Positions 23,539 through 30,218 of a stretch of 36,314 bases of DNA are shown in pieces. How positions within the stretch are numbered: the stretch's first letter is position 1; each line of letters starts with the position of its first letter. The DNA is from CAZXFA01 sp964640085 (lineage in GTDB: Bacteria > Actinomycetota > UBA4738 > HRBIN12), in the NCBI GenBank assembly GCA_964640085.1, contig CAZXFA010000026.1, positions 1 to 36,314 of the forward strand, written 5' to 3'. The position numbers and the translations under genes were made by a program. The notes under the pieces are model-generated. The model saw nothing but the letters and a program-made list of their open reading frames with translations, was not told the DNA's origin and did not search any database.

Positions 23539-23544
23539 TAGCAT
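23539..23544 (+). promoter_or_regulatory. -10 element of the small membrane protein gene
   Basis: TAGCAT ends 6 bases before the ATG at 23551, implying a leaderless transcript. Confidence 0.5.
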
Positions 23545-23550
23545 CGGGCG

Positions 23551-23844
23551 ATGGGTTGCCTCGTCGTCCTCCTCGCGCTGCTGACGCCGCGGTTCGTGAT
23601 GTTCCTGATGTGGCTCTTCTCGAACTACCTGAACCGGGCGTTCACCAGCGGCTGGTGGGGCCTGCTCGGGTTCCTCTTCCTGCCGACCACCTCGATCGCC
23701 TACGCGGTCGCGCAGAACGAGTTCCAGGCGGAAGGGGGCGGCACCGAGGCGGCCGGGATCATCCTGATCGTGGTCGGCGTGGCAGTCGACCTCGGGCTGC
23801 TGGGGGGCTCCGGCCGCGGCCTCGGCAGGCGCGAGAACCGCTAG
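23551..23844 (+). CDS. Small membrane protein, function unknown, possibly SOS-regulated
   Basis: The 97-residue protein has two hydrophobic segments near the N-terminus (CLVVLLALLTPRFVMFLMWLF and a WWGLLGFLFLPTTSIAYAVA stretch) and a third at about 68-85 (AAGIILIVVGVAVDLGLL), ending in a basic tail RGLGRRENR. It resembles a widespread family of short uncharacterised actinobacterial membrane proteins that share the GCLVVLL, LPTTSIAYA pattern; no function is known to me. The upstream LexA-like box suggests damage-inducible expression, and small membrane proteins under LexA often inhibit division, but that is only an analogy. Its stop overlaps the opposing permease gene by 4 bases. Confidence 0.75.
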   Translation: MGCLVVLLALLTPRFVMFLMWLFSNYLNRAFTSGWWGLLGFLFLPTTSIAYAVAQNEFQAEGGGTEAAGIILIVVGVAVDLGLLGGSGRGLGRRENR

Positions 23845-24815
23845 GCGGTCAGCCGCACGCGCGGGTCGACGTAGGCGTAGGCAACGTCGACCACCAGGTT
23901 CGCGAGCGCGATGAAGAACGCGCCGACGATCGTCACGCCCATCACCGAGGGGAAGTCGTTCACGAAGATCGAGCGCACCGCGTACTGGCCGATCCCGGGG
24001 AGGTTGAACACCGTCTCGGTGATGAACACGCCACCGAGCAGACCCGCGAGATCGAGCCCGAAGATCGTCACCACCGGGGTGAGCGCGGCACGCAGGCCGT
24101 GCCGGTAGATCACGCGCCGCTCCGACAGTCCCTTCGCGCGGGCCGTCCGGATGTAGTCCTCCCCCATCGTCTCGATCAGGTTCCCCCGCACCATCCGCGC
24201 GTAGAACGCGGCGTAGGTCAACGCGACGACGATCCAGGGCAGGATGAAGCGTCCCTGGGTCACGGCCTCCCACGTGCTCGCGCCGATCGGGATGCCCGAG
24301 GACGGCGCCCATCCCAGCCGGAACCAGAACACGTACAGGAACACGTACGCCAGCCAGAACACGGGCGCGGAGACGCCGAACAGCGCGAACACCATCCCGG
24401 CCCGATCGGCGAAGCTCCGACGCCTGACCGCCGAGACGATCCCGATCGGGATGCCCATCGCGAGCCAGATCGCCGCCGCGCCCACGGCCAGCGTCAGCGT
24501 CGTCGGCAGTCGCTTGAAGATCTCCTGCTTGACCGGGACGAAGTTCGAGTACGAGAAGTACACCTCCTCGTTCAGGAACAGGCCGGGCCAGGGGATCAGG
24601 CCCTGGGCGAACCGCGCGTACTGTGCCCAGACCGGCCGATCCAGGCCGAACGCCTCACGAGCGGCGGCGATGTTCTCGGGGGTGGTCGCCTTGCCCACGG
24701 CCCGTCGTGCGGGATCGGAGGCGGGGAGCTTGACGAAGATCACGAACGTCACGAGCGAGACGACCACCAGGACGAGGATCAGGAACAGGCTCCGCCGGAC
24801 CAGGTAGCGTCCCAC
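23841..24815 (-). CDS. Oligopeptide/dipeptide-type ABC transporter permease (DppB/OppB family), orphan
   Basis: The 324-residue inner-membrane protein has the N-terminal anchor RYLVRRSLFLILVLVVVSLVTFVIF typical of DppB/OppB, then the permease domain with TLTLAVGAAAIWLAMGIPIGIVSA, the EAA-loop YIRTARAKGLSERRVIYRHGLRAALTPVVTI, and GGVFITETVFNLPGIGQYAVRSI. Such proteins form a channel with DppC and use two ATPases and a binding protein; none of these are in the window. It stands alone between greA and a convergent gene. The start is GTG at 24815, 7 bases after a TACGAT -10. A partner elsewhere, or a stranded gene from a dismantled operon, are both possible. Confidence 0.9.
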   Translation of the reverse strand: MGRYLVRRSLFLILVLVVVSLVTFVIFVKLPASDPARRAVGKATTPENIAAAREAFGLDRPVWAQYARFAQGLIPWPGLFLNEEVYFSYSNFVPVKQEIFKRLPTTLTLAVGAAAIWLAMGIPIGIVSAVRRRSFADRAGMVFALFGVSAPVFWLAYVFLYVFWFRLGWAPSSGIPIGASTWEAVTQGRFILPWIVVALTYAAFYARMVRGNLIETMGEDYIRTARAKGLSERRVIYRHGLRAALTPVVTIFGLDLAGLLGGVFITETVFNLPGIGQYAVRSIFVNDFPSVMGVTIVGAFFIALANLVVDVAYAYVDPRVRLTA

Positions 24816-24822
24816 GCCGACG

Positions 24823-24828
24823 ATCGTA
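24823..24828 (-). promoter_or_regulatory. -10 element of the orphan permease gene
   Basis: TACGAT on the minus strand ends 7 bases before the GTG start. It shows the permease has its own promoter rather than depending on greA. Confidence 0.5.
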
Positions 24829-24910
24829 GGCAGGGGGATCCACGCCCGGAACCTGGCGACGGAGCGGATCCTTGCGCTCGACCGCCCTTTCCTTGCGGTT
24901 CCTTGCCCTC

Positions 24911-25423
24911 CTAGCCCTGGCGGGCGCGACGGGCGACCCGGGCTCCGTTCTCATCCAGGAGGCGGGCGGCCACGATCCGGCACCGGTACGCACCGGCCGG
25001 CGCCTCTACCTCGACCTCCTCGCCCACCTTGTGGCCGAGCATCGCCTTGGCGAGCGGCGACTCGGCGGAGATCCGGACGTCGTCGAGCGATGCCTCCACG
25101 GGGTGGACGATCAGGTACCGCTCGCTGGTCCCATCCTCGAAGCGCACGGTCACCTCGTCGCCGATCTCCACGACCTGCGGATCGCCCGGGAACTCCTCGG
25201 CCACCGCCGCGTGTCGCAGCATGTACTCGATCTCGGCGAGCTCCTCGTTGGCGCGCGCGAACTCCGCCTCGACCTGCGCGTCACGGTCGGTCTCATCCAG
25301 CCGGGTGACGATCTCCGGGATCGTCTCCTCGCGCAGCCGGCGGGCGCGCTCCTCCAGGAGCTTCTTGCCCTCGGCGGTCAGCATGCTGCGGCCTTCCGAT
25401 CGAGAACCCTGCGTCGCGCTCAC
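24911..25423 (-). CDS. greA: Transcript cleavage factor GreA family
   Basis: GreA rescues backtracked RNA polymerase by stimulating cleavage of the nascent RNA. The 170-residue protein has the N-terminal coiled coil (about 15-85: LTAEGKKLLEERARRLREETIPEIVTRL, DAQVEAEFARANEELAEIEYMLRHA) and the C-terminal FKBP-like domain (VEIGDEVTVRFEDGTSERYLIVHPVEASL, ISAESPLAKAMLGHKVGEEVEV). The tip region has DRDAQVEAEFARA in place of the usual DLSENAEYHAAKE; one acidic residue is kept (E52 or E54), but the pair is altered, so cleavage activity is uncertain. The N-terminal 14 residues are a short extension. The GTG at 25423 is preceded by GGAGG. Confidence 0.88.
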   Translation of the reverse strand: MSATQGSRSEGRSMLTAEGKKLLEERARRLREETIPEIVTRLDETDRDAQVEAEFARANEELAEIEYMLRHAAVAEEFPGDPQVVEIGDEVTVRFEDGTSERYLIVHPVEASLDDVRISAESPLAKAMLGHKVGEEVEVEAPAGAYRCRIVAARLLDENGARVARRARQG

Positions 25424-25574
25424 GATGCCTCCTTGGTCACCGCCTACCTCTCGATGCAGCCGCCACCGCTATCGGTGGGCTGTCTCGGCGGGGCGTTCGG
25501 GATCGCCTCGACCCGTCGGGGAGGGATCCGGCCCTACTGTACCCCATCTCGCCGGGGGCGGCTCCGGCCCTCCC

Positions 25575-26657
25575 GTGACAGACTGGTTCGCCATGGTGGA
25601 GGTCGCCGAAGCCGGTCAGGGGATCACCGCGGAGGAGCTCGCGCTGGCCACGCGCAACCGCGGGATGCCGCTGGAGGCGCTCCGCTACGACCTGACCCCG
25701 ACCGGCCTCCACTACCTGCTGGTCCACTTCGACATCCCTGACGTGGACGCCGGAACCTGGCGCCTGCGGGTGGGTGGGAACGTCCGCATGCCTCTCGAGC
25801 TGGACCTCGCGGACCTGCGCTCGCGCCCCTCACGGACCGTGCCGGTCACCATGGAGTGTGCGGGGAACGGCCGGGCGCGGCTCGAGCCCCGGCCCCGCAG
25901 CCAACCATGGCTGGTCGAAGCGATCGGCACGGCCGAGTGGACCGGCACACCCCTCTCCGGCGTCCTCGGCGACGCTGATCTGGCGCCCGGGACCGCCGAG
26001 CTGGTGTTCACCGGGGCCGATCGCGGCCTGCAGGGCGAGGTCGAACACGACTACCAACGCTCGCTCACCGTCGGGGAGGCGATGCGGGACGAGGTGCTGC
26101 TCGCGTACGAGATGAACGGGCAGCCGCTGGAGCCCCAGCACGGCTTCCCGGTCCGCCTGATCGTGCCCGGCTGGTACGGGATGACGAGCGTGAAGTGGCT
26201 CACCCGGATCGAGGCCGTGAGGGAGCCGTTCGCCGGGTTCCAGCAGGCCGACGCCTACCGGTACCAGACGAACGAGGACGACCCGGGCGAGCCCGTCGAA
26301 CGGATCCGGGTCCGGGCGCTGATGATCCCGCCGGGGATCCCCGACTTCTTCACGCGCCGGCGCCTGGTCGAAGCGGGACCGGTGACGATCGCCGGACGGG
26401 CATGGTGCGGCACCGCGCCCGTGACCCGCGTCGAGCTCGGCGTGGACGGCGAGTGGATCGAGGCGGAGCTCGGGCGGTCCGTCGGCGAGTGGGCCTGGCG
26501 TGGCTGGTCGTGCGGGTGGGACGCAACGCCCGGGGAGCACGTGCTGTCCTGCCGGGCCACCGACGCCGACGGGAACACCCAACCCCTCGAGCAACCGTGG
26601 AACCTCCAGGGGATGGGCAACAACCTCGTGCAGGAGGTTCCCGTCACCGTCCGCTGA
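25575..26657 (+). CDS. Sulfite-oxidase-family molybdopterin oxidoreductase
   Basis: The 360-residue protein has an oxidoreductase molybdopterin-binding domain (about 45-235) with the molybdenum-ligating cysteine C95 in TMECAGNGR, a motif typical of sulfite oxidases. It also has HGFPVRLIVPGWYGMTSVKWLTRIE and a C-terminal Mo-co dimerisation domain (about 255-355, VTRVELGVDGEWIEAELG, WAWRGWSCGWDATPGEHVLSCRATDADGNTQP). There is no signal peptide or heme domain, so it is probably cytoplasmic or uses a separate acceptor. The GTG at 25575 is used here; ATG 25593 is an equally possible start and would remove six residues. Sulfite as substrate is inferred. It converges with the MBL gene, with 5 bases between stops. 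Confidence 0.88.
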   Translation: MTDWFAMVEVAEAGQGITAEELALATRNRGMPLEALRYDLTPTGLHYLLVHFDIPDVDAGTWRLRVGGNVRMPLELDLADLRSRPSRTVPVTMECAGNGRARLEPRPRSQPWLVEAIGTAEWTGTPLSGVLGDADLAPGTAELVFTGADRGLQGEVEHDYQRSLTVGEAMRDEVLLAYEMNGQPLEPQHGFPVRLIVPGWYGMTSVKWLTRIEAVREPFAGFQQADAYRYQTNEDDPGEPVERIRVRALMIPPGIPDFFTRRRLVEAGPVTIAGRAWCGTAPVTRVELGVDGEWIEAELGRSVGEWAWRGWSCGWDATPGEHVLSCRATDADGNTQPLEQPWNLQGMGNNLVQEVPVTVR

Positions 26658-26667
26658 GCCCCTCAGC
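26653..26667. terminator. Palindrome holding both stop codons of the convergent genes
   Basis: GCTGAG-CCC-CTCAGC is a perfect 6-bp stem with a 3-base loop. It includes the TGA of the sulfite-oxidase-like gene (26655-26657) and the TGA of the MBL gene (26663-26665, minus). It might act as a short bidirectional terminator, but there is no T-run. Confidence 0.35.
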
Positions 26668-27532
26668 CCGGCGGGGCGAGGATCCCGAAGCGCGCGAACC
26701 TGGCCAGGCGCGCCGGCAGGCCTGACTCGTCTTTCGCCTCCTCCCATCGGACGGCTCCCTCCACGGCAGCCCGGAAACCGTCGGCCACCTCGCGGAGGAA
26801 GCTCCCGGTCTCTGTGTAGCGCGCGAAGTGGGCGACGTAGACGAACCGCACCTCGTCCGCTAGGGGCGCCACCCGGTCGGTCGATCGCGCGAACGCTTCC
26901 AGGTCCGACTCGGGAAGGTGCGCGTAGATCGGGCCCGTGTTGTAGGTGTCGCCGCCGAAGAGCACGCCGTTCCGCTCGTCGAGCAGGCAGATCGAGTCCG
27001 GCGTGTGACCCGGCGTGTGGATCACCTGGAGATCCCGACCGCCCAGGTCGATGAGGTCGCCGTCGCGGAGCAGCCGGGTTGGGACGGACCGAGCGATGGT
27101 CCAGTCCTCCGGGTCGAACCCGTCGGGGAACGCGCGAGGCGTCATCTCCTCGGTCAGGAACCAGAACAGCTCCTCGTCGACCGCCCGGAACTCGCCGAAG
27201 CGCTCCAGCATCCCGCGAGCCCATCCTACGTAGGGCCGGATCTCGTCCATGTCGGGGCCCCGCCGGAGCTCGCCCTCCCCCGCCTCGTGGATCGCGATGT
27301 CGGAGAAGCCCGCGTTCCCACCCACGTGGTCCCAGTGATGGTGGGTGTTCACCACGACCAGGGGGAGATCGGTCAGTCGCTCCACGACCTCCCGGATGGG
27401 GACGATGCCGAGGCCCGTGTCCACGAGGACGGCGCGCTCCCGGCCTGCCACCAGGAAGCAGTTCACGTGGGGCGGCTCGCTCACGAGCCAGACGCCGGGC
27501 TGGTGCTCCCGGATCGCGTATCCGTCCCCCAT
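26663..27532 (-). CDS. MBL-fold metallohydrolase
   Basis: The 289-residue protein is a metallo-beta-lactamase-fold hydrolase. It has the metal-binding NTHHHWDHVGG (His 64, 66, Asp 68, His 69), a later HTPGHTPDSICLLDE, the GGDTYNTGPIY aspartate and the final VYVAHFARYTETGSF histidine. The set fits a two-metal site as in glyoxalase II and lactonase-like members. The middle section (about 85-150) is helical and specific to the subgroup. The substrate is unknown. The ATG at 27532 lies 7 bases after a CATACT -10, so a leaderless start is likely; longer in-frame starts have no support. It is monocistronic by its surroundings. Confidence 0.88.
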   Translation of the reverse strand: MGDGYAIREHQPGVWLVSEPPHVNCFLVAGRERAVLVDTGLGIVPIREVVERLTDLPLVVVNTHHHWDHVGGNAGFSDIAIHEAGEGELRRGPDMDEIRPYVGWARGMLERFGEFRAVDEELFWFLTEEMTPRAFPDGFDPEDWTIARSVPTRLLRDGDLIDLGGRDLQVIHTPGHTPDSICLLDERNGVLFGGDTYNTGPIYAHLPESDLEAFARSTDRVAPLADEVRFVYVAHFARYTETGSFLREVADGFRAAVEGAVRWEEAKDESGLPARLARFARFGILAPPG

Positions 27533-27539
27533 GCCGGGA

Positions 27540-27545
27540 AGTATG
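27540..27545 (-). promoter_or_regulatory. -10 element of the MBL-fold hydrolase gene
   Basis: CATACT on the minus strand ends 7 bases before the ATG at 27532. Confidence 0.4.
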
Positions 27546-27693
27546 CGCCTCGGCCGCCCGCTTCCTCCGGCCCTGAACGCCGGTCGGAACGGCCCTGAAA
27601 CTCCCACTCCGCCCGACGACAAACCCTAGGCGGGGCCCAAGTGTCGTGCCGCCTCACGTGGCATGGCGCATACAGCCTGCGCGACTTCGGCGG

Positions 27694-28827
27694 CTATTTC
27701 CTCACCTTCCGGACGGCCTTCAGGCAGATGTCGCTCGAGGCCAGGGTCGTCTTCTTCGCGATTGCCCGGTAGCGACCTGGATCGCGCGTGCCGGGGACGA
27801 CGTACTGACCGTCGTCGTTGGTGAGGTCCGTGCCCACCCTGCGCCACCTGCCGCCTTCACGATGTTGCACCTTCACCTTCACGCCCATCGCGCACGCCGT
27901 GAACCCGTCGGGGACCTTCACCCTCCCCTTGGCCTTGTTTCCGACCCTCAGCGTCACCTTCCGGGTATGCCTGGGGGACTCGACGGTGAACACCGTTGAG
28001 CTGACCGCGGTCCCGTTGGGCGTCGTCACGGAGATGGTCCCTGTCACCGCGTCGGTCGGCACGGTCGCCATGATCTGTACCGCGGAGACGGGCGTGAAGG
28101 CGGCGAGCGCTCCCCCGAAGGTGACCGAGGTCGCTCCCGACAGGTTCGTCCCGTTGATCGTGACCGAGGTGCCCGGCGGGCCGGTGTCCGGGGAGAAGGA
28201 GGTGATCGTCGGAGCGTTCGTCTGGACGTCGATGCTCCAGCCGCCCGAGATCGAACCGGTGTCGGCGGCGAACTGGTCGTAGACGTACAGGTGCCACGCC
28301 CCGTTCGGGTCGGTGCCGTTCAGGGCGGACAGGGCCGTCGCGTGTGGGCCAGCCGGCGCGGGCGGCGTACCACTCCACGTCGAGAAGTTGGAAGGAAGGA
28401 ACGTCCCGCTGACGATCGGCCCTCCATTCGGCAAGGTGGCCGCAGCGGCGTCGTCGAACGTGAGGTCTACGGACACCGCGTCGGTAGCACCTCCGGCCTG
28501 GGTCATCAGGAGCACGTCGGGACCGAACGGCGCGTCGAGCAGGACGTCGACATCGTCGGGGAACGTGTGGCTGTAGCCGTTGAGGGTGACGTTCACGTCC
28601 ACGATCGTGCCGGAGAGCCCGGAAACCACGATCGAGGACGGATACGGGCTAGCCGGCCCACTCGTCGTCCCCGGCGCACCTGCTGGGATCGTGATCGGCG
28701 CGTTGTTGGCGAACACGTCGGCAGCGGACGGGAGCCCCGTCAAGCCGACGAGGGAGATCGCGAGCAAGATCGACGAGGCCACGACCGCGCCGCGGCGTAG
28801 CCCTCCCCGACGGATAGGAACGTCCAT
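27694..28827 (-). CDS. Secreted protein with P-domain-like and IPT/TIG domains
   Basis: The 377-residue protein starts with a Sec-type signal peptide (basic PIRRGGLRRG, hydrophobic AVVASSILLAISLVGLTGL, cleavage near SAADV at about 36). Residues about 50-203 resemble the proprotein-convertase P domain: IVVSGLSGTIVDVNVTLNG, TFPDDVDVLLDAP, LLMTQAGG, LSALNGTDPNGAWHLYVYD, GSISGGWSIDV. Residues about 205-282 form an IPT/TIG immunoglobulin-like domain (PTITSFSPDTGPPGTSVTINGTNLSGATSVTFGG). The basic C-terminus (about 285-377) is a beta-rich module often found at the ends of actinobacterial secreted proteins (VTLRV, FTACAMGVKVKVQHREGGRW, GQYVVP, GRYRAIAKK). No protease domain precedes the P domain, so it is more likely adhesive or structural. 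The ATG at 28827 has GGGAGGA upstream. Confidence 0.82.
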   Translation of the reverse strand: MDVPIRRGGLRRGAVVASSILLAISLVGLTGLPSAADVFANNAPITIPAGAPGTTSGPASPYPSSIVVSGLSGTIVDVNVTLNGYSHTFPDDVDVLLDAPFGPDVLLMTQAGGATDAVSVDLTFDDAAAATLPNGGPIVSGTFLPSNFSTWSGTPPAPAGPHATALSALNGTDPNGAWHLYVYDQFAADTGSISGGWSIDVQTNAPTITSFSPDTGPPGTSVTINGTNLSGATSVTFGGALAAFTPVSAVQIMATVPTDAVTGTISVTTPNGTAVSSTVFTVESPRHTRKVTLRVGNKAKGRVKVPDGFTACAMGVKVKVQHREGGRWRRVGTDLTNDDGQYVVPGTRDPGRYRAIAKKTTLASSDICLKAVRKVRK

Positions 28828-29121
28828 CACCGTCCTCCCTTCCCACCCGCCAAACGGAGTCCGGCGAGCGTGTGGAACCTGCGTCCGGCACATCATTCCC
28901 CCCCCGGTTGAAGCTGGCAAACCGAGAAGCAGGCGAGGACGAACCCTGGCGCCCCGCACCTACGAGGAGGCTCGCGTCCGTCGCCTTCCCCCTAGCCGAT
29001 CCTCCAGTGGATGCCCGTTCCGAAGCCCCGCGGGCCAGGCAGCGTCCGCGGTGAGGGGTCTGACCGGGCGAGTCTTCCCGCATATACCTGCGTTCGTTGG
29101 CCCCAGCGAGCCGCCCCCGCC

Positions 29122-29267
29122 CTTGTAACCCTTGGCCAAACGGTGAACATCAGATGCGGCCCACAGGCTGCCTCTACGGCAACAATCAACCGGGGCCGGG
29201 ACTCGGGACGACGCCGCAACTGATCCACGCGCTGATGCGAGACTCCGAGTAGCTCGGCGATGTCCAC
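29122..29267 (-). pseudogene. Frameshifted small HTH (MerR/excisionase-like) DNA-binding gene
   Basis: From a GTG at 29267 with GAGGAG upstream, one frame reads VDIAELLGVSHQRVDQLRRRP, a helix-turn-helix of the kind used by AlpA/MerR-like small regulators. At about 29200-29205 the homologous reading shifts frame and goes on as VPAPVDCCRRGSLWAASDVHRLAKGYK, which matches the usual continuation (FPAPV, G-LW, DV--WA). The change needs a single-base indel, so the gene is broken unless the sequence is wrong at this point. The end of the original gene is not clear. The rest of 28828-29121 and 29268-29400 shows no gene I can support. Confidence 0.5.
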
Positions 29268-29414
29268 GCTCGCTCCTCGCGCGGCACCCGCTCGATTCAA
29301 AGTCGGTGGAAGCAGTCCTTCGCAACAGGGGTGTGTATCCCCTCCTCCTTCCCCGCCGTCCCGGAAGGTGAAGAGCCACAAACGAGGAAGGGCAAGAGCG
29401 ATGAGCGATATGGT

Positions 29415-29468
29415 CCCATCCCTGGAACCGATGGCCCGCCGGTGACGCCGGACATCCGGGGGGATGGG
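29415..29468. repeat. Inverted repeat upstream of the small-ORF cluster
   Basis: CCCATCCC (29415-29422) and GGGATGGG (29461-29468) are perfect 8-base arms around 38 bases that can fold further (GCCGG/CCGGAC). It may be a leader structure or a binding site for the genes starting at 29537. Confidence 0.3.
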
Positions 29469-29536
29469 CCACCGCAATGCCTCAGGGAGCATCCAGGTCG
29501 TCGGTCCGCTCCTGCCGGCGCGGGAAGGAGCCAGTC

Positions 29537-29683
29537 ATGGCGACCGTAGCCGAGCAGTACTGGAGGGAGATCCTGGACATCCGGCGTCCCCTCGAGCCGG
29601 TCGAGCGCCATCGCCCACGGCCCGAGCGACTCGTCCTGGTGAGGGGCGGGCGGATCCGGCGAGAGCGGAAGCACCTCCGATGA
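29537..29683 (+). CDS. 48-residue hypothetical protein
   Basis: I do not recognise this small basic protein (MATVAEQYWREILDIRR, PRPERLVLVRGGRIRRERKHLR). Support for it being real: an AAGGAG six bases before the ATG at 29537, a sensible charged amphipathic N-terminus, and an ATGA overlap linking it to the next small ORF. The C-terminal third is strongly basic, so binding to nucleic acid or an acidic membrane surface is possible, but nothing shows it. It is the first of three coupled plus-strand genes. Confidence 0.55.
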   Translation: MATVAEQYWREILDIRRPLEPVERHRPRPERLVLVRGGRIRRERKHLR

Positions 29684-29805
29684 GCCCCGGATATCGGCAT
29701 CGGGACGCATCACGATCCCAGCGTTCCGGTGGTGAGCTGCGTCGAGAGGTAGTCGGATCGATGTGGAACCACCAGTTCCAAGCGGAAGGGGACGTCTCGG
29801 CATGA
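29680..29805 (+). CDS. 41-residue hypothetical protein, coupled on both sides
   Basis: The ATG at 29680 overlaps the stop of the 48-residue gene (ATGA), and its own TGA overlaps the ATG of the DUF3307 gene at 29802 (ATGA). It encodes a basic N-terminal part (MSPGYRHRDASRSQRSGG) and a C-terminal part with MWNHQFQAEGDVSA. I do not recognise it. Two exact ATGA junctions in a row are unlikely by chance, so it is probably translated; an internal ATG at 29761 would give only the last 14 residues and act as a coupling mini-ORF. Confidence 0.45.
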   Translation: MSPGYRHRDASRSQRSGGELRREVVGSMWNHQFQAEGDVSA

Positions 29806-30119
29806 GTGACCTGTTCTTGCTCGTCCTGGCCGGGCACCTGCTCGGGGACTTCATCGTCCAGACGGACCGGCAGGCGGCCACCAAGGAGAGCAGCTGGCGG
29901 GCCGACCTCGTTCACGTGCTCACCTACCACCTGACCATGGCGGTGCTGATCCTCCCCGTGTGGCATGACTGGAGGCCCGCGGCGTTTCTGTCGATCTCGA
30001 TCGCGACCCATGCGCTCGTCGACCGGAGGTGGCCCACGAGGCTCGTCCTCGCGACCACCGGCAGCAAAGGCTTCTCCACGGTGTTCTGGGGCGTGATCGC
30101 GACCGACCAAGCGCCGCAT
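29802..30119 (+). pseudogene. DUF3307 membrane protein gene, 3' end lost
   Basis: The first about 106 codons encode a clear DUF3307 protein: FLLVLAGHLLGDFIVQTDRQAATKESSWRADLVHVLTYHLTMAVLILPVW, AFLSISIATHALVDRRWPTRL, then FSTVFWGVIATDQAPH, where the family continues into a final membrane helix after the ATDQ-LH motif. Here the frame instead runs on until 30365 in sequence unlike any membrane helix, antisense to other genes. The break is at about 30110-30120. The gene is coupled by ATGA to the 41-residue ORF. DUF3307 proteins are small multi-pass membrane proteins of unknown function. Confidence 0.65.
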
Positions 30120-30134
30120 CGCGCCCCGGATGCT

Positions 30135-30218
30135 GGCGAGCGGCGTGAGGTGCAGGAAGATCAGTCCGCCGTTCTCAATGATCATCGACCGGGCCTCGGG
30201 GGTCGCGTCGATCCTCAT
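30135..30218 (-). pseudogene. N-terminal remnant of a HesB/IscA-like small protein gene
   Basis: The ATG at 30218 overlaps the stop of the MFS gene (ATGA) and has GAGGAGG upstream. The first about 28 codons (MRIDATPEARSMIIENGGL, FLHLTP) resemble the start of HesB-like/DUF779-type proteins. After about 30135 the frame becomes the antisense of the DUF3307 gene and the resemblance ends. It therefore looks like a gene that lost its 3' end at the same junction that cut the DUF3307 gene. Assignment to the family is tentative because so little is left. Confidence 0.4.

Noticed and set aside
29401..29445. 14-codon frame MSDMVPSLEPMARR
   Set aside because: Weak start signal and it overlaps an inverted repeat; unlike the ORFs at 29537 and 29680, it has no coupling evidence.
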